Positions 25,298 through 33,311 of a stretch of DNA of 41,409 nt are shown here, in pieces. The notes beneath the pieces were generated by a model. The model worked only from the letters and a program-made list of their open reading frames with translations. It had not been told where the DNA came from and did no database searches. Both the position numbers and the translations under genes were made by a program. Origin of the DNA: Verrucomicrobiota bacterium (GTDB lineage: Bacteria; Verrucomicrobiota; Verrucomicrobiia; Limisphaerales; UBA1096). Each line of letters starts with the position of its first letter. Positions within the stretch are counted from its first letter, which is position 1. The stretch is from assembly GCA_030747605.1 (NCBI GenBank), contig JASLKL010000004.1, forward strand, positions 1-41,409, written 5' to 3'.

Positions 25298-25684
25298 ATG
25301 GCACTGGCAAAAAAACTATTACACACTAGATACCGTGTTAATGATTTGGAGAAAACCATTGGTTTTTATAAGAACGTTTTGGGTTTGGAAGAAGTACGTC
25401 GACACAAATCACCGCGAGGTTCCGAGTTGGTTTTTTTGAAGGCGCCAGAAAGTGAGGAAACTGTTGAGATCTGCCATTTTCCAAATAGTGGTCCGGTGGA
25501 AGTGCAGGAGGACTTAACTCACTTGGCTTTTGAGGTCGACAGTCTTGAGGAATTTGGGCGACACCTTACCTCCTTAGGCATTGAGTACTCTGACGGACCA
25601 ACCATGAAGGAAGCAGGAGGTGGGTTTGCCTTTGTTGATGCTCCAGAGGGATACGAAATCGAACTAATTGAGATGGCCAAATAA
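25298..25684 (+). CDS. gloA: lactoylglutathione lyase (glyoxalase I)
   Basis: Glyoxalase I isomerises the hemithioacetal of methylglyoxal and a thiol such as glutathione to the S-lactoyl form. The 128-residue vicinal-oxygen-chelate protein has the four metal ligands at the expected places: His9 in LLHTRYRV, Glu57 in ETVEICHF, His75 in LTHLAFEV and Glu122 in YEIELIE, the spacing of E. coli GloA. DLEKTIGFYKNVLGL is the first beta-alpha-beta motif. ATG 25298 is chosen because it starts directly before the fold; the longer frame from 25205 overlaps the divergent gene. The EI24 gene begins 16 bp after it. Methylglyoxal can come from threonine-derived aminoacetone, so a link to the nearby tdh/kbl pair is possible but only inferred. 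Confidence 0.93.
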   Translation: MALAKKLLHTRYRVNDLEKTIGFYKNVLGLEEVRRHKSPRGSELVFLKAPESEETVEICHFPNSGPVEVQEDLTHLAFEVDSLEEFGRHLTSLGIEYSDGPTMKEAGGGFAFVDAPEGYEIELIEMAK

Positions 25685-25700
25685 TTATGAATTTAAGAGA

Positions 25701-26450
25701 ATGAATGCAATTAAGGTCACACTTTCGGCCTATAGCGATGCTCATAAGTTCATCTGGAAAGAGGGCATAATCAAATTAATCAAGGTGCCGTTACTTCTGA
25801 CTTTGGCTTATTTTCCATTCATGTTTTTGACGGCTTATTTCTTGGCGGGATACATCGTTAGTTTTTTTCAGGATCTCCTTGGAACTTTTGTTTCTGAGGG
25901 TGGTGGGATAGAGTCTTTCCTGAAAATTATCGTGTTTTTTTTATTCGCTGTATTGAGTTTCATCACATATCGAAGTGTTGTCCTCTTTTTTTACTCATTT
26001 TCGATCGATAAAATCACTGATCGGGTTGAAATTTCTGTTATTGGGAAAAAGGTTGAATGTGAACGAACCCCCAAAGAATTAATCATGCGAATGATCGTCA
26101 TGGCCTTCATCACCATACTAGGAACCATCACGTTGCTGTTGTTTGAGTTTTTCGCTAATTTCATTCCATTGATTGGTGGATTATTGGCCCTTATATTCGT
26201 GATCCCATGCCAGATTTATTTGACCGGAATCGGATTTATCGATCCTTACCTTGATCGAGTAGGCCTTAGTGGTGCGGAGAGTTTTCGTGTGATGCGAAAA
26301 CACTTTTTTACTATTATGTTATTTTCATTGTTTGGCGGCTTAATCCTGCTAATTCCAATTATTGGTTGGTTACTCGGTCCTACCTACTCCATTGTCGCAG
26401 GCATCATAATTGCCCTAGGAATCGATAACGAAAGTAAAGTTGTTTCATAG
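25701..26450 (+). CDS. EI24/CysZ-like integral membrane protein
   Basis: A 249-residue membrane protein with about six hydrophobic segments (near 28-58, 75-98, 128-150, 155-180, 205-228 and 228-245). The sequence IPLIGGLLALIFVIP followed by GFIDPYLDRVGLSGAESFRVMRKHFF and a final IPIIGWLLGPTYSIVAG is the EI24 (PF07264) pattern, whose bacterial members include the sulfate permease CysZ and uncharacterised relatives. No sulfur-assimilation gene is adjacent, so transport of sulfate is not assigned. The start is ATG 25701; an ATG at 25687 opens only a five-codon frame. It lies 16 bp after gloA and is probably cotranscribed. Confidence 0.75.
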   Translation: MNAIKVTLSAYSDAHKFIWKEGIIKLIKVPLLLTLAYFPFMFLTAYFLAGYIVSFFQDLLGTFVSEGGGIESFLKIIVFFLFAVLSFITYRSVVLFFYSFSIDKITDRVEISVIGKKVECERTPKELIMRMIVMAFITILGTITLLLFEFFANFIPLIGGLLALIFVIPCQIYLTGIGFIDPYLDRVGLSGAESFRVMRKHFFTIMLFSLFGGLILLIPIIGWLLGPTYSIVAGIIIALGIDNESKVVS

Positions 26451-26497
26451 TTAAATAATTCTTAGTTAATTTCTAATATAACTTCGCTTTAACAATA

Positions 26498-26516
26498 CTT
26501 GACTAAATTGGTCGAG
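26498..26516. promoter_or_regulatory. candidate Rrf2 operator overlapping the -35 box
   Basis: CTTGACTAAATTGGTCGAG is an imperfect 19-bp palindrome with seven of nine base pairs, centred 29 bp before the rrf2-type start codon. It contains the -35-like TTGACT (26499-26504). A poor -10 (TAATTT or AATTTT near 26521-26527) would place the transcript start at or just before the ATG. The overlap suits autorepression by the encoded Rrf2 protein. Confidence 0.45.
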
Positions 26517-26535
26517 ATTCTAATTTTCGTGTGGC

Positions 26536-27000
26536 ATGAAATTATCGCAGAGAGGTGAGTATGCGATACAGGCACTTTTGGTTCTGGGTATGTACCATGG
26601 GCCTGAAGTCATTCGTATCAAGGATATTGCAAAGCGGCAAAATATTCCCAGACGTTTCCTTGAGCAGATTTTGAATGATTTGAAATCAGGGGGGTTCGTG
26701 CAGAGTCGTCGAGGCGTGGCAGGGGGGTATAGACTGGAGCGTACGCCGGAAGAGATTTCGTTGTCGGAGATTATTCGACATATCGAGGGGCCGCTTGAGT
26801 CAAGTCATTCGCTGAGCCTGGGCGACAAGAAGCATAATCTTCATTCTGATGAGGCTGCTAAATGTGCAATAAACTTTGTTATGCAGGATGTGCGATCAGC
26901 TATAGTTGAAGTACTTGAAGCAGTTACTCTTTCAGATCTATGCAGAAGAGTTCGTGAAATTCAGGGGCCAATGGAAAACCCGCCTGACTACATTATTTAG
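26536..27000 (+). CDS. Rrf2 family transcriptional regulator
   Basis: A 154-residue winged-helix regulator. MKLSQRGEYAIQALLVL opens the protein, RIKDIAKRQNIPRRFLEQILNDLKSGGFVQSRRGVAGGYRL is the DNA-binding domain, and ISLSEIIRHIEGPL the dimer region. IscR and NsrR bind an iron-sulfur cluster with three clustered cysteines, but only Cys110 and Cys136 are present here, so the protein is closer to cluster-free members such as CymR, or binds something else. Its targets are unknown; the palindrome upstream suggests autoregulation. The start at ATG 26536 agrees with the conserved MKLS N-terminus. It converges on kbl with 3 bp between stops. Confidence 0.9.
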   Translation: MKLSQRGEYAIQALLVLGMYHGPEVIRIKDIAKRQNIPRRFLEQILNDLKSGGFVQSRRGVAGGYRLERTPEEISLSEIIRHIEGPLESSHSLSLGDKKHNLHSDEAAKCAINFVMQDVRSAIVEVLEAVTLSDLCRRVREIQGPMENPPDYII

Positions 27001-27003
27001 TCT

Positions 27004-28188
27004 TTAGATTCCCATCATGAGTTTCACCTCTTTGAATTTTTTTATGGCGAACTCCAAATCCTGTTGAGTATGAGCTGCGGAGATTTGCGTACGAATGCGG
27101 GCCTTGTCCTTGGGTACAACAGGATAGGAAAAGCCAACGACATACACTCCTTCATCAAGCATGGCTTCAGCGAAGCTGCTAGCTAATGAGGCATTGCCGA
27201 GAATGATTGGAGTGATTGGATGTGTGCCCTCGAGAATTTCAAAGCCGCTATTTGCCATTTGATCCCGGAAAAATCTCGTGTTGGACTCGAGGCGGTCACG
27301 CAGTTCGGTGGATTGTGTAAGTAAATCGATCGCTTTGATGGAGGCAGCCACGATGCTTGGTGCTACGGTATTGGAAAATAGATACGGACGTGAGCGTTGA
27401 CGGAGTGTTTCGATGATTTCAGCACGGCCACTGGTATATCCGCCGCTGGCGCCGCCTAGGGCTTTACCAAGTGTTCCGGTTAGAATGTCGATTCGGTCCA
27501 TCACGTCATAGTGTTCGTGTGTCCCGCGGCCACGTGTTCCCATGAATCCGACCGCGTGTGAATCGTCGACCATAACCAGTGCGCTATGCTCGTCGGCAAG
27601 GTCACAGATTGCAGGCAGGTTTGCCAAGTAACCGTCCATCGAGAAGACTCCATCAGTGACAATAATAATACGGCGTGAGCCTTTAGCAGCTTCTAGTTGG
27701 GTAGCCAAGTCTGCCATGTTACTGTTCTTGAATCGAAACCGTTTTGCCTTGCAGAGGCGTACTCCATCGATAATGGATGCATGGTTCAGTTCATCGGAAA
27801 TAACAGCATCTTCAGGCCCGAGCAGGGCCTCGAATAAGCCGCCATTTGCGTCGAAACACGACGTGTAAAGAATCGTATCCTCCGTTTCAAGAAACTCGGT
27901 GAGTTTGGCCTCGAGTTGTTTGTGAATTTTCTGCGTGCCGCAAATGAACCGCACGCTTGCAAGGCCGTATCCCCATTCGTCGAGCGCATTGCGTGCTGCT
28001 GTAATAACCTCGGGATGGTTTGCCAGCCCTAGATAATTGTTGGCGCACATGTTAAGTGCCGGTATCTCATTGCCCACTCTCACGTATGTGGACTGCGGTG
28101 TGCCGATTACGCGTTCAGTCTTGTAAAGTCCAGCTGAGCGAATCTCCTCTAGTTCGGTTTGTAGTTGTTGTTTAAGTTCGCTGTGCAT
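27004..28188 (-). CDS. kbl: glycine C-acetyltransferase (2-amino-3-ketobutyrate CoA ligase)
   Basis: Kbl is a PLP enzyme that splits 2-amino-3-ketobutyrate with CoA into glycine and acetyl-CoA, the second step of threonine catabolism. The 394-residue protein has the family length. [31 protein letters not shown], the [13 protein letters not shown] aspartate-histidine pair, the PLP lysine in TLGKALGG (Lys242) and [21 protein letters not shown] are all present. It is the second gene of a two-gene unit: tdh precedes it by 6 bp on the minus strand. Converges on the rrf2-type gene. Confidence 0.96.
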   Translation of the reverse strand: MHSELKQQLQTELEEIRSAGLYKTERVIGTPQSTYVRVGNEIPALNMCANNYLGLANHPEVITAARNALDEWGYGLASVRFICGTQKIHKQLEAKLTEFLETEDTILYTSCFDANGGLFEALLGPEDAVISDELNHASIIDGVRLCKAKRFRFKNSNMADLATQLEAAKGSRRIIIVTDGVFSMDGYLANLPAICDLADEHSALVMVDDSHAVGFMGTRGRGTHEHYDVMDRIDILTGTLGKALGGASGGYTSGRAEIIETLRQRSRPYLFSNTVAPSIVAASIKAIDLLTQSTELRDRLESNTRFFRDQMANSGFEILEGTHPITPIILGNASLASSFAEAMLDEGVYVVGFSYPVVPKDKARIRTQISAAHTQQDLEFAIKKFKEVKLMMGI

Positions 28189-28194
28189 TGGTGC

Positions 28195-29217
28195 TTACCA
28201 ATTCAAAATCACCTTGCCGCTTTTGCCGCTCAAAGCTTTCTCAAATCCTTTTTCATAATCTTCATAATCGAACCGATGGGTTATCACCGGTGTGATATCC
28301 AGCCCGCTTTCAAGCATGACTGTCATCTTATACCAAGTCTCGTACATTTCGCGTCCGTAGATGCCCTTGATGGTTAACATATTGAACACGACCATGTTCC
28401 AGTCTATAGCCATATCGTGTTTGGGGATTCCAAGCATGGCGATTTTGCCGCCATGGCACATATTTACGAGCATATCGTTGAATGCGTCTGGGTTACCGCT
28501 CATCTCAAGGCCAACATCAAACCCTTCTTCCATGCCAAGTTCCTGTTGTACGTGGGCAAGCTTCTCCTTCTTGGTATTGACTGCGCACGTTACACCCATC
28601 TTTTTTGCTAGATCAAGTCGGTATTGGTTTACGTCTGTGATCACTACATGTCGGGCACCAGCGTGTCGTACGATGGCAGCTGCCATGATACCGATGGGCC
28701 CAGCCCCGGTAATGAGCACATCTTCGCCCAAGACAGGAAAACTTAGTGCCGAGTGTGTGGCATTACCGAAGGGATCGAAGATTGATGCCACGTTGCGGTC
28801 GATTTTCGGCTTGTGTGCCCACACATTGGTTTGAGGCAGGGCAATGTATTCGGCAAACGCTCCTGGCCGAGTGACTCCAATGCCGGCTGTGTCATTACAC
28901 AAATGCCGGCGACCGGCCATACAGTTACGGCAGTGACCACAAACTACGTGGCCTTCTCCACTGACAATTTCGCCGATGTGAAAGTCTTGGACATTTTCGC
29001 CAACTTGCACAATCTCTCCGACAAATTCATGACCGATGACCATTGGAGTAGGGATGGTTTTACTGGCCCAGTCGTCCCATTTGTATATATGAAGATCGGT
29101 GCCGCAAATACCGGTGCGATCCACCTTGATGAGTACATCACGCGACCCAACTTCAGGTTTTGGTGTGTCCTCCAGCCAAAGACCTTCTCCTGATTGTTTC
29201 TTGATGAGAGCTTTCAT
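28195..29217 (-). CDS. tdh: L-threonine 3-dehydrogenase
   Basis: Tdh oxidises L-threonine with NAD+ to 2-amino-3-ketobutyrate, which Kbl then cleaves; the pair yields glycine and acetyl-CoA. The 340-residue zinc-containing alcohol dehydrogenase shows the catalytic zinc and proton-relay residues Cys38, Thr40 and His43 (GICGTDLH), His63-Glu64 (GHEF), the structural zinc cysteines 93, 96, 99 and 107, and the NAD Rossmann motif [26 protein letters not shown] and [14 protein letters not shown] are typical of Tdh rather than other dehydrogenases. It starts the tdh-kbl operon. A small ATCC-GAAA-GGAT hairpin (29223-29234) lies directly before the start and could affect initiation. Confidence 0.96.
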   Translation of the reverse strand: MKALIKKQSGEGLWLEDTPKPEVGSRDVLIKVDRTGICGTDLHIYKWDDWASKTIPTPMVIGHEFVGEIVQVGENVQDFHIGEIVSGEGHVVCGHCRNCMAGRRHLCNDTAGIGVTRPGAFAEYIALPQTNVWAHKPKIDRNVASIFDPFGNATHSALSFPVLGEDVLITGAGPIGIMAAAIVRHAGARHVVITDVNQYRLDLAKKMGVTCAVNTKKEKLAHVQQELGMEEGFDVGLEMSGNPDAFNDMLVNMCHGGKIAMLGIPKHDMAIDWNMVVFNMLTIKGIYGREMYETWYKMTVMLESGLDITPVITHRFDYEDYEKGFEKALSGKSGKVILNW

Positions 29218-29334
29218 CTGTCATCCGAAAGGATTTGTACTTAATGAGCCTATAGTTCTCGGGTTGAAAGCCTAAAGTTTAATGTGGCCTTGACTTGGCG
29301 CGATTAAATAATACCAATGGCTTGGAAATTAATC

Positions 29335-30603
29335 ATGAAAACAACACGCCGTCATTTCCTTGGATCAGTTTCAATTGCAGCGGTAACAGCGCCTAACATC
29401 ATCTCCTCCCGGGTGTGGGCTGATAAACCAAGTGATAAAGTCAACCTTGGATTCATTGGCTTTGGTCGGATGAATCAGAGCCATTTAAATTTCTTTCTTG
29501 GCCAATCGGATTGTCGTGTGGTTGGTGTCGCCGAAATTGCTAAAATTCGATTGGATGAAGCTATGAAGCGAGTGGTGAGTAGGTACGGCGTAAACCACGG
29601 GTGCAAGGCTCATAATGATTTTCGTGAGATTATTTCTGACAAGTCGGTGGATGCAGTAGTCATAGGTACACCTGATCACTGGCACGCAATGCCGGCCATC
29701 ATGGCGGCGGATGCCAAGAAGGATATCTATTGTGAGAAGCCATTAACGGTCACGGTGCGTGCTGCTTTGGAAACGTTAAAGGCAGCACGTCGTAACAACA
29801 TCGTTTTTCAGGTGGGTAGCCAGCAGCGCACCGAGTTTAGCGGACGCTTTCGTCAGGCAGTTGAATGTGTTCGTAATGGTCGTATTGGTGAGGTTAAAAA
29901 AGTAAAGATTGGTGTTGGGAATCCGGCGGTGCCATGTGATCTGCCTACAGAACCGAAACCGGATGGCATTGACTGGGAGCTTTGGCAAGGGCCGGCACCT
30001 AGTCGCGGATTCAGCAAGACTCTTTGTCCTATCGATGTTCATCGACACTTTCCGCAATGGCGTCGCTATAGTGAATATGCCGGTGGGGGATTGAGTGATA
30101 TGGGAGCGCACCACTTTGATATTGCCAAGTGGGCAATGAATCTTGATGAGACTATTCCGGTGAAGGTAGTGCCTCCCAAGGAAGGCAACAGTGGGCTGGC
30201 CATGGTTTATGAGAATGGGGTTGAGTTTGTTCATGAAACTACTGGTGACCGTTTTAATGACTGTGTTTTTTATGGTAGTGAAGGAACTCTTTATGTTGAT
30301 CGAGGTGGTATCGACGCTAACCCAAAGTCGGCCATAAGTTCTCCGTTTGGCAAGGATGCATGGAGACTCCAAGAAATTGGAGGAAGTCACCGGAGAAACT
30401 GGATCGATTGTATTCGCTCTCGTAAAAAACCAGTGGCCGATGTTGCCCGTGGAGCACACACCTCAATTGTATGCAGTATGGCTAATATTGGTTACCAAAC
30501 TCGTCAAGAAGTTCGATGGGACCCAAAGTCCTACGGCTGTAACAGTAAGCTTGGCAGTAAAATCGCAAATCGGCTTGGTCGCGGTGAGTGGAAATTCACC
30601 TGA
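29335..30603 (+). CDS. Gfo/Idh/MocA family oxidoreductase, Tat-exported
   Basis: A 422-residue oxidoreductase. TTRRHFLGSVSIAAVTAP at the N-terminus is a twin-arginine signal. VNLGFIGFGRMNQ (about 37-47) is the NAD(P)-binding Rossmann motif and YCEKPLTV (133-138) the catalytic EKP signature with Lys135. The C-terminal region has GGGLSDMGAHHFDIAKWAM and HRRNWIDCIRSRKKPVADVARGAHTS, typical of Verrucomicrobia and Planctomycetes members. It probably acts on a sugar or cyclitol outside the cytoplasm, keeping NAD(P) tightly bound as in glucose-fructose oxidoreductase. ATG 29335 starts right before the twin arginines; ATG 29317 is an alternative. Its stop is 1 bp from that of the facing FAD oxidoreductase. 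Confidence 0.9.
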   Translation: MKTTRRHFLGSVSIAAVTAPNIISSRVWADKPSDKVNLGFIGFGRMNQSHLNFFLGQSDCRVVGVAEIAKIRLDEAMKRVVSRYGVNHGCKAHNDFREIISDKSVDAVVIGTPDHWHAMPAIMAADAKKDIYCEKPLTVTVRAALETLKAARRNNIVFQVGSQQRTEFSGRFRQAVECVRNGRIGEVKKVKIGVGNPAVPCDLPTEPKPDGIDWELWQGPAPSRGFSKTLCPIDVHRHFPQWRRYSEYAGGGLSDMGAHHFDIAKWAMNLDETIPVKVVPPKEGNSGLAMVYENGVEFVHETTGDRFNDCVFYGSEGTLYVDRGGIDANPKSAISSPFGKDAWRLQEIGGSHRRNWIDCIRSRKKPVADVARGAHTSIVCSMANIGYQTRQEVRWDPKSYGCNSKLGSKIANRLGRGEWKFT

Positions 30604-30604
30604 C

Positions 30605-32326
30605 CTAATTCTGCAGTTGGCTCCAGTGGATTTCGACTCCGGCTTTTTGGATTTTGTTTTGAAATGAAATTAAGCTATTTCTAGTTTCCCTGATTGCAAT
30701 AGGTGATTCTGATTTACCTATTGCCTCTGCTGCTAGGAACCCTGCGACTTCACCGATATTCCATTCTACAGGATGGAGACGATAGCATCCGTTTGTGATA
30801 TGAGTAGTTCCAATGTTTTTATTCGCAGCAATTAGATTGTTTAATCTTCTTGGAATAAGTGAGCCTAATGGCAATTCAAAAGGTAAGGCAGCAAAATCAA
30901 TGTAATTATCTCCCTCGGATGTTGGGTGAAGATCAATTTGATAATGCCCTATACCAACTGAGTCGTGATAGTTTTTCCCCTTAGTTGCTTGCTTGTTGTT
31001 TCCGAGTACTAGCTTTCTATTTTCAACACCGCAATCTTGTTCAATAATGGTTGTTAGAGCTTTGATTCTTCTGGATTCCCGGACATAGGGAAATTTGGCC
31101 ATTCCATCGCGTGTTCCCATGATGTCTTTCCTTAATCTTAGGCCAGGCCAGCCTGTGCCACCATCGTCTCTAGGAGCTTCTGTTTGTAGCCAGTAAAGAA
31201 GTGAAAGGCTTAATTGCTTTGCTTTGGTTATGTGCCTTTGTTTTTCCTCAAGGGATACACCTGTAAGATTCCCTTCGAGATAATCATTCTGTGGCCAGTT
31301 TATAAGGCTGACATCCGATAGTTTGCTTGATGGTAAAAAATTGTCCTTTGATAGTATGCGTCGATAGGTCCAAAGATTAATGATACCGTATTTATGAGGG
31401 GCGGTAGGATTGAATCCCAATCGTTTAGCTTTTCCTGATGATGGATGTGTGTAGGTAAAGTCGATTAATTTACCTGGCCACGCTGGGATTATGTTAGGAA
31501 TGTACTCCTTCCAATAATCAAATGTAACAGGCTTGTCTATTACATGTTCCTCGTTTTCCTTGTGGTCAATGGCAAAGCACACAGTGAATGCTTGTTGATT
31601 ACTGGGAGAGGCTTTCTTTGGCATGTGAAGTTCACCTGTTTGATTTTTTCCTTCAGTACCCATTACGTGTTCACATCCTGTAATTGGGAGAAGATCTCCT
31701 AATTCGGTTGCATCGGCATAAATTTTACCTACTAATATCTTCGAATTGTTACTCTCAAGATCGAGCACTTGTATTGCCTTAATATTATCCCCAAAAACAT
31801 CAGCAGATATGGGTATTACCCTCCTGAGGAGTTTTAATTTTCCTTCAATCAGGTAGGGTTCAAAAAGGGATTCAATACATTTTAACGCTACCTTGGGTTC
31901 GTGACAGATTCGGGAAACTGTTCCGTTTCCTGGATTTAAATGAGTTGACTGTCTGGCTTTTGAGGTAAGTGGATAGTTGTCTTTGTAATATTTTCTAATT
32001 GCCTCTCTCAGTCTTCTGTAACTTTGAGTGCAACCAAAAGATTCTATCCACTTATGTTCATCTGGTGGCACACCTTGAGATGTGAGTTGGCCTCCAATCC
32101 AATCCGTTTCTTCGGTCAGGATAACTGTTAATCCGGATTGCAATGCGCTTAGAGCTGCTGCACACCCTCCTAGTCCTCCCCCTATAACAACAAGATCGGC
32201 TTCAAGTTCCTTGTTATTATGTTTTCTGTTTTTAAATAGTGTGCCACATCCAGTGAGAGTGGATATTCCGGCCAAACCAGATGTTAATCGATTCAGGCTT
32301 TTTCGTCGGTTGATATTGGATTTCAT
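30605..32326 (-). CDS. FAD-dependent oxidoreductase, predicted lipoprotein
   Basis: A 573-residue flavoprotein of the FAD_oxidored (PF12831) group common in PVC bacteria. The N-terminus has a signal with an LTGC lipobox (Cys27), so it is probably membrane-anchored outside the cytoplasm. DLVVIGGGLGGCAAALSA (44-61) is the FAD-binding dinucleotide motif, followed by TEETDWIGGQLTSQG. KIYADATELGDLLPITG and the C-terminal NNLIAANKNIGTTHITNGCYRLHPVEWNIGEVAGFLAAEAI are family landmarks. The substrate is unknown; sugar oxidation is plausible in this setting. It follows the SGNH hydrolase gene by 10 bp in the same direction and is richer in Lys, Asn and Ile than neighbouring proteins. Confidence 0.88.
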   Translation of the reverse strand: MKSNINRRKSLNRLTSGLAGISTLTGCGTLFKNRKHNNKELEADLVVIGGGLGGCAAALSALQSGLTVILTEETDWIGGQLTSQGVPPDEHKWIESFGCTQSYRRLREAIRKYYKDNYPLTSKARQSTHLNPGNGTVSRICHEPKVALKCIESLFEPYLIEGKLKLLRRVIPISADVFGDNIKAIQVLDLESNNSKILVGKIYADATELGDLLPITGCEHVMGTEGKNQTGELHMPKKASPSNQQAFTVCFAIDHKENEEHVIDKPVTFDYWKEYIPNIIPAWPGKLIDFTYTHPSSGKAKRLGFNPTAPHKYGIINLWTYRRILSKDNFLPSSKLSDVSLINWPQNDYLEGNLTGVSLEEKQRHITKAKQLSLSLLYWLQTEAPRDDGGTGWPGLRLRKDIMGTRDGMAKFPYVRESRRIKALTTIIEQDCGVENRKLVLGNNKQATKGKNYHDSVGIGHYQIDLHPTSEGDNYIDFAALPFELPLGSLIPRRLNNLIAANKNIGTTHITNGCYRLHPVEWNIGEVAGFLAAEAIGKSESPIAIRETRNSLISFQNKIQKAGVEIHWSQLQN

Positions 32327-32336
32327 AGACGAACGA

Positions 32337-33167
32337 TTAATAGCCTTGTTTGGGGTCTTGAATTCTTTTTATCGTCTGGATTGAATTCACTTTTTCATTT
32401 TTTAGTAATTTCAGGATAGTAGGGCTTACTGCCTTTGCCCATGCTTCAGCTCCGGCTAGGCTGGGGTGTAGTAGGTCCCACATCAGATTGGTATTAATCT
32501 TGCCGTCAGGTAATAAAAAAATCTCATTTATATCTAGCCAGAAGACTTGTTTCCCATCAGCAAGCTCCTTGGTCATTTCGCCAGCTTTTTGGCAGGTTTC
32601 TATGCACTTTCTTGAAGAGTTGAAGTCGGGTGCGCTTATGCCTTTTTGATTGTCGCCTCCTCGGGGGAATAATCTTAATACCAATATTTTTGTTGCAGGA
32701 TGGCGAGTTTTTATTAATTCAACGATTGCCTTGGTGCCCAGGAATATTTCTTTTGCAGTATGTGTCTTTTTGTAGTTTCGATCGTCGCTGTTATTGGTTC
32801 CAATTAAGATCATCGCAACTTTAGGTGATGCTTTGAAGTCGAGTTCTCCGTTCTGGAGATTCCAGAGGATCTGTTCAGTCCGATAACCATTGTAACCTAG
32901 ATTGATTGCATTATGAGGAGCGTAATATTTCTCCCAGACGGACTTAAACGGTTTATATTTTCCGCCTAACTCTCCGATGGTATGTGTGATCGAATCCCCA
33001 ATTAGTACTAGGTCGTAGTGTTTATTTTTGACTGCTAAAACTTTGGCATTATGACGTGCGTTTGGAGTTGGACTGGGGAAATTGGCGTCACCCGGTTTAG
33101 GTTTAGTTTCACTGAAAGGTGAAACAGAAGAGGCAAGGATTAATAATGCAGTGAATATTCTAATCAT
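32337..33167 (-). CDS. secreted SGNH/GDSL-type esterase
   Basis: A 276-residue hydrolase resembling the platelet-activating-factor acetylhydrolase IB type of the SGNH family. A signal peptide covers about residues 1-19. The catalytic serine is in LVLIGDSITH (Ser59); block II Gly is in NLGYNGYRTEQILW, block III Asn in LIGTNNSDD, and the Asp-His pair in WDLLHPSLAGAEAW. It probably removes acetyl or other acyl groups from carbohydrate outside the cell. It is the first gene of a two-gene unit with the FAD oxidoreductase. The tRNA-Ser gene ends 21 bp upstream of its start on the same strand. Confidence 0.88.
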   Translation of the reverse strand: MIRIFTALLILASSVSPFSETKPKPGDANFPSPTPNARHNAKVLAVKNKHYDLVLIGDSITHTIGELGGKYKPFKSVWEKYYAPHNAINLGYNGYRTEQILWNLQNGELDFKASPKVAMILIGTNNSDDRNYKKTHTAKEIFLGTKAIVELIKTRHPATKILVLRLFPRGGDNQKGISAPDFNSSRKCIETCQKAGEMTKELADGKQVFWLDINEIFLLPDGKINTNLMWDLLHPSLAGAEAWAKAVSPTILKLLKNEKVNSIQTIKRIQDPKQGY

Positions 33168-33188
33168 TTTGAAGTGTTAAAGAATGAT

Positions 33189-33276
33189 TGGCGGTTGGGG
33201 AGGGATTCGAACCCCCGGAAGTTTACACTTCAACGCTTTTCGAGAGCGCCCCGTTCGACCACTCCGGCACCCAACC
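33189..33276 (-). tRNA. tRNA-Ser (anticodon CGA)
   Basis: An 88-nt tRNA on the minus strand with CCA encoded. The acceptor stem pairs GGTTGGG with CCCAACC, the discriminator is G, and the T arm is GGGGGTTCGAATCCCTCC. The anticodon loop is CTCGAAA on the stem GCGCT/AGCGT (one G-U pair), giving anticodon CGA, which reads UCG serine codons. A long variable arm (GAAGTGTAAACTTC) marks a class II tRNA, as expected for serine. It lies between the SGNH hydrolase and lactonase genes, both on the same strand. Confidence 0.96.
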
Positions 33277-33311
33277 TGTTGGCGCATATCTAGGGCGAAT
33301 TGGTTGTTGGT

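Noticed and set aside
28361-28834. 157-codon open frame on the plus strand opposite tdh
   Set aside because: tdh has all catalytic residues on the other strand; the plus-strand translation has no recognisable domain.
29218-29334. Riboswitch upstream of tdh
   Set aside because: Only a 4-bp hairpin near the start codon is visible; no conserved core of a glycine or other known riboswitch could be recognised.
29776-30459. 227-codon open frame on the minus strand opposite the Gfo/Idh/MocA gene
   Set aside because: The plus-strand protein has Rossmann, EKP and C-terminal signatures; the antisense translation looks random.
33189-33276. tRNA 3' end as an active phage or island attachment site
   Set aside because: No second copy of the tRNA 3' end and no integrase gene were found in the window.
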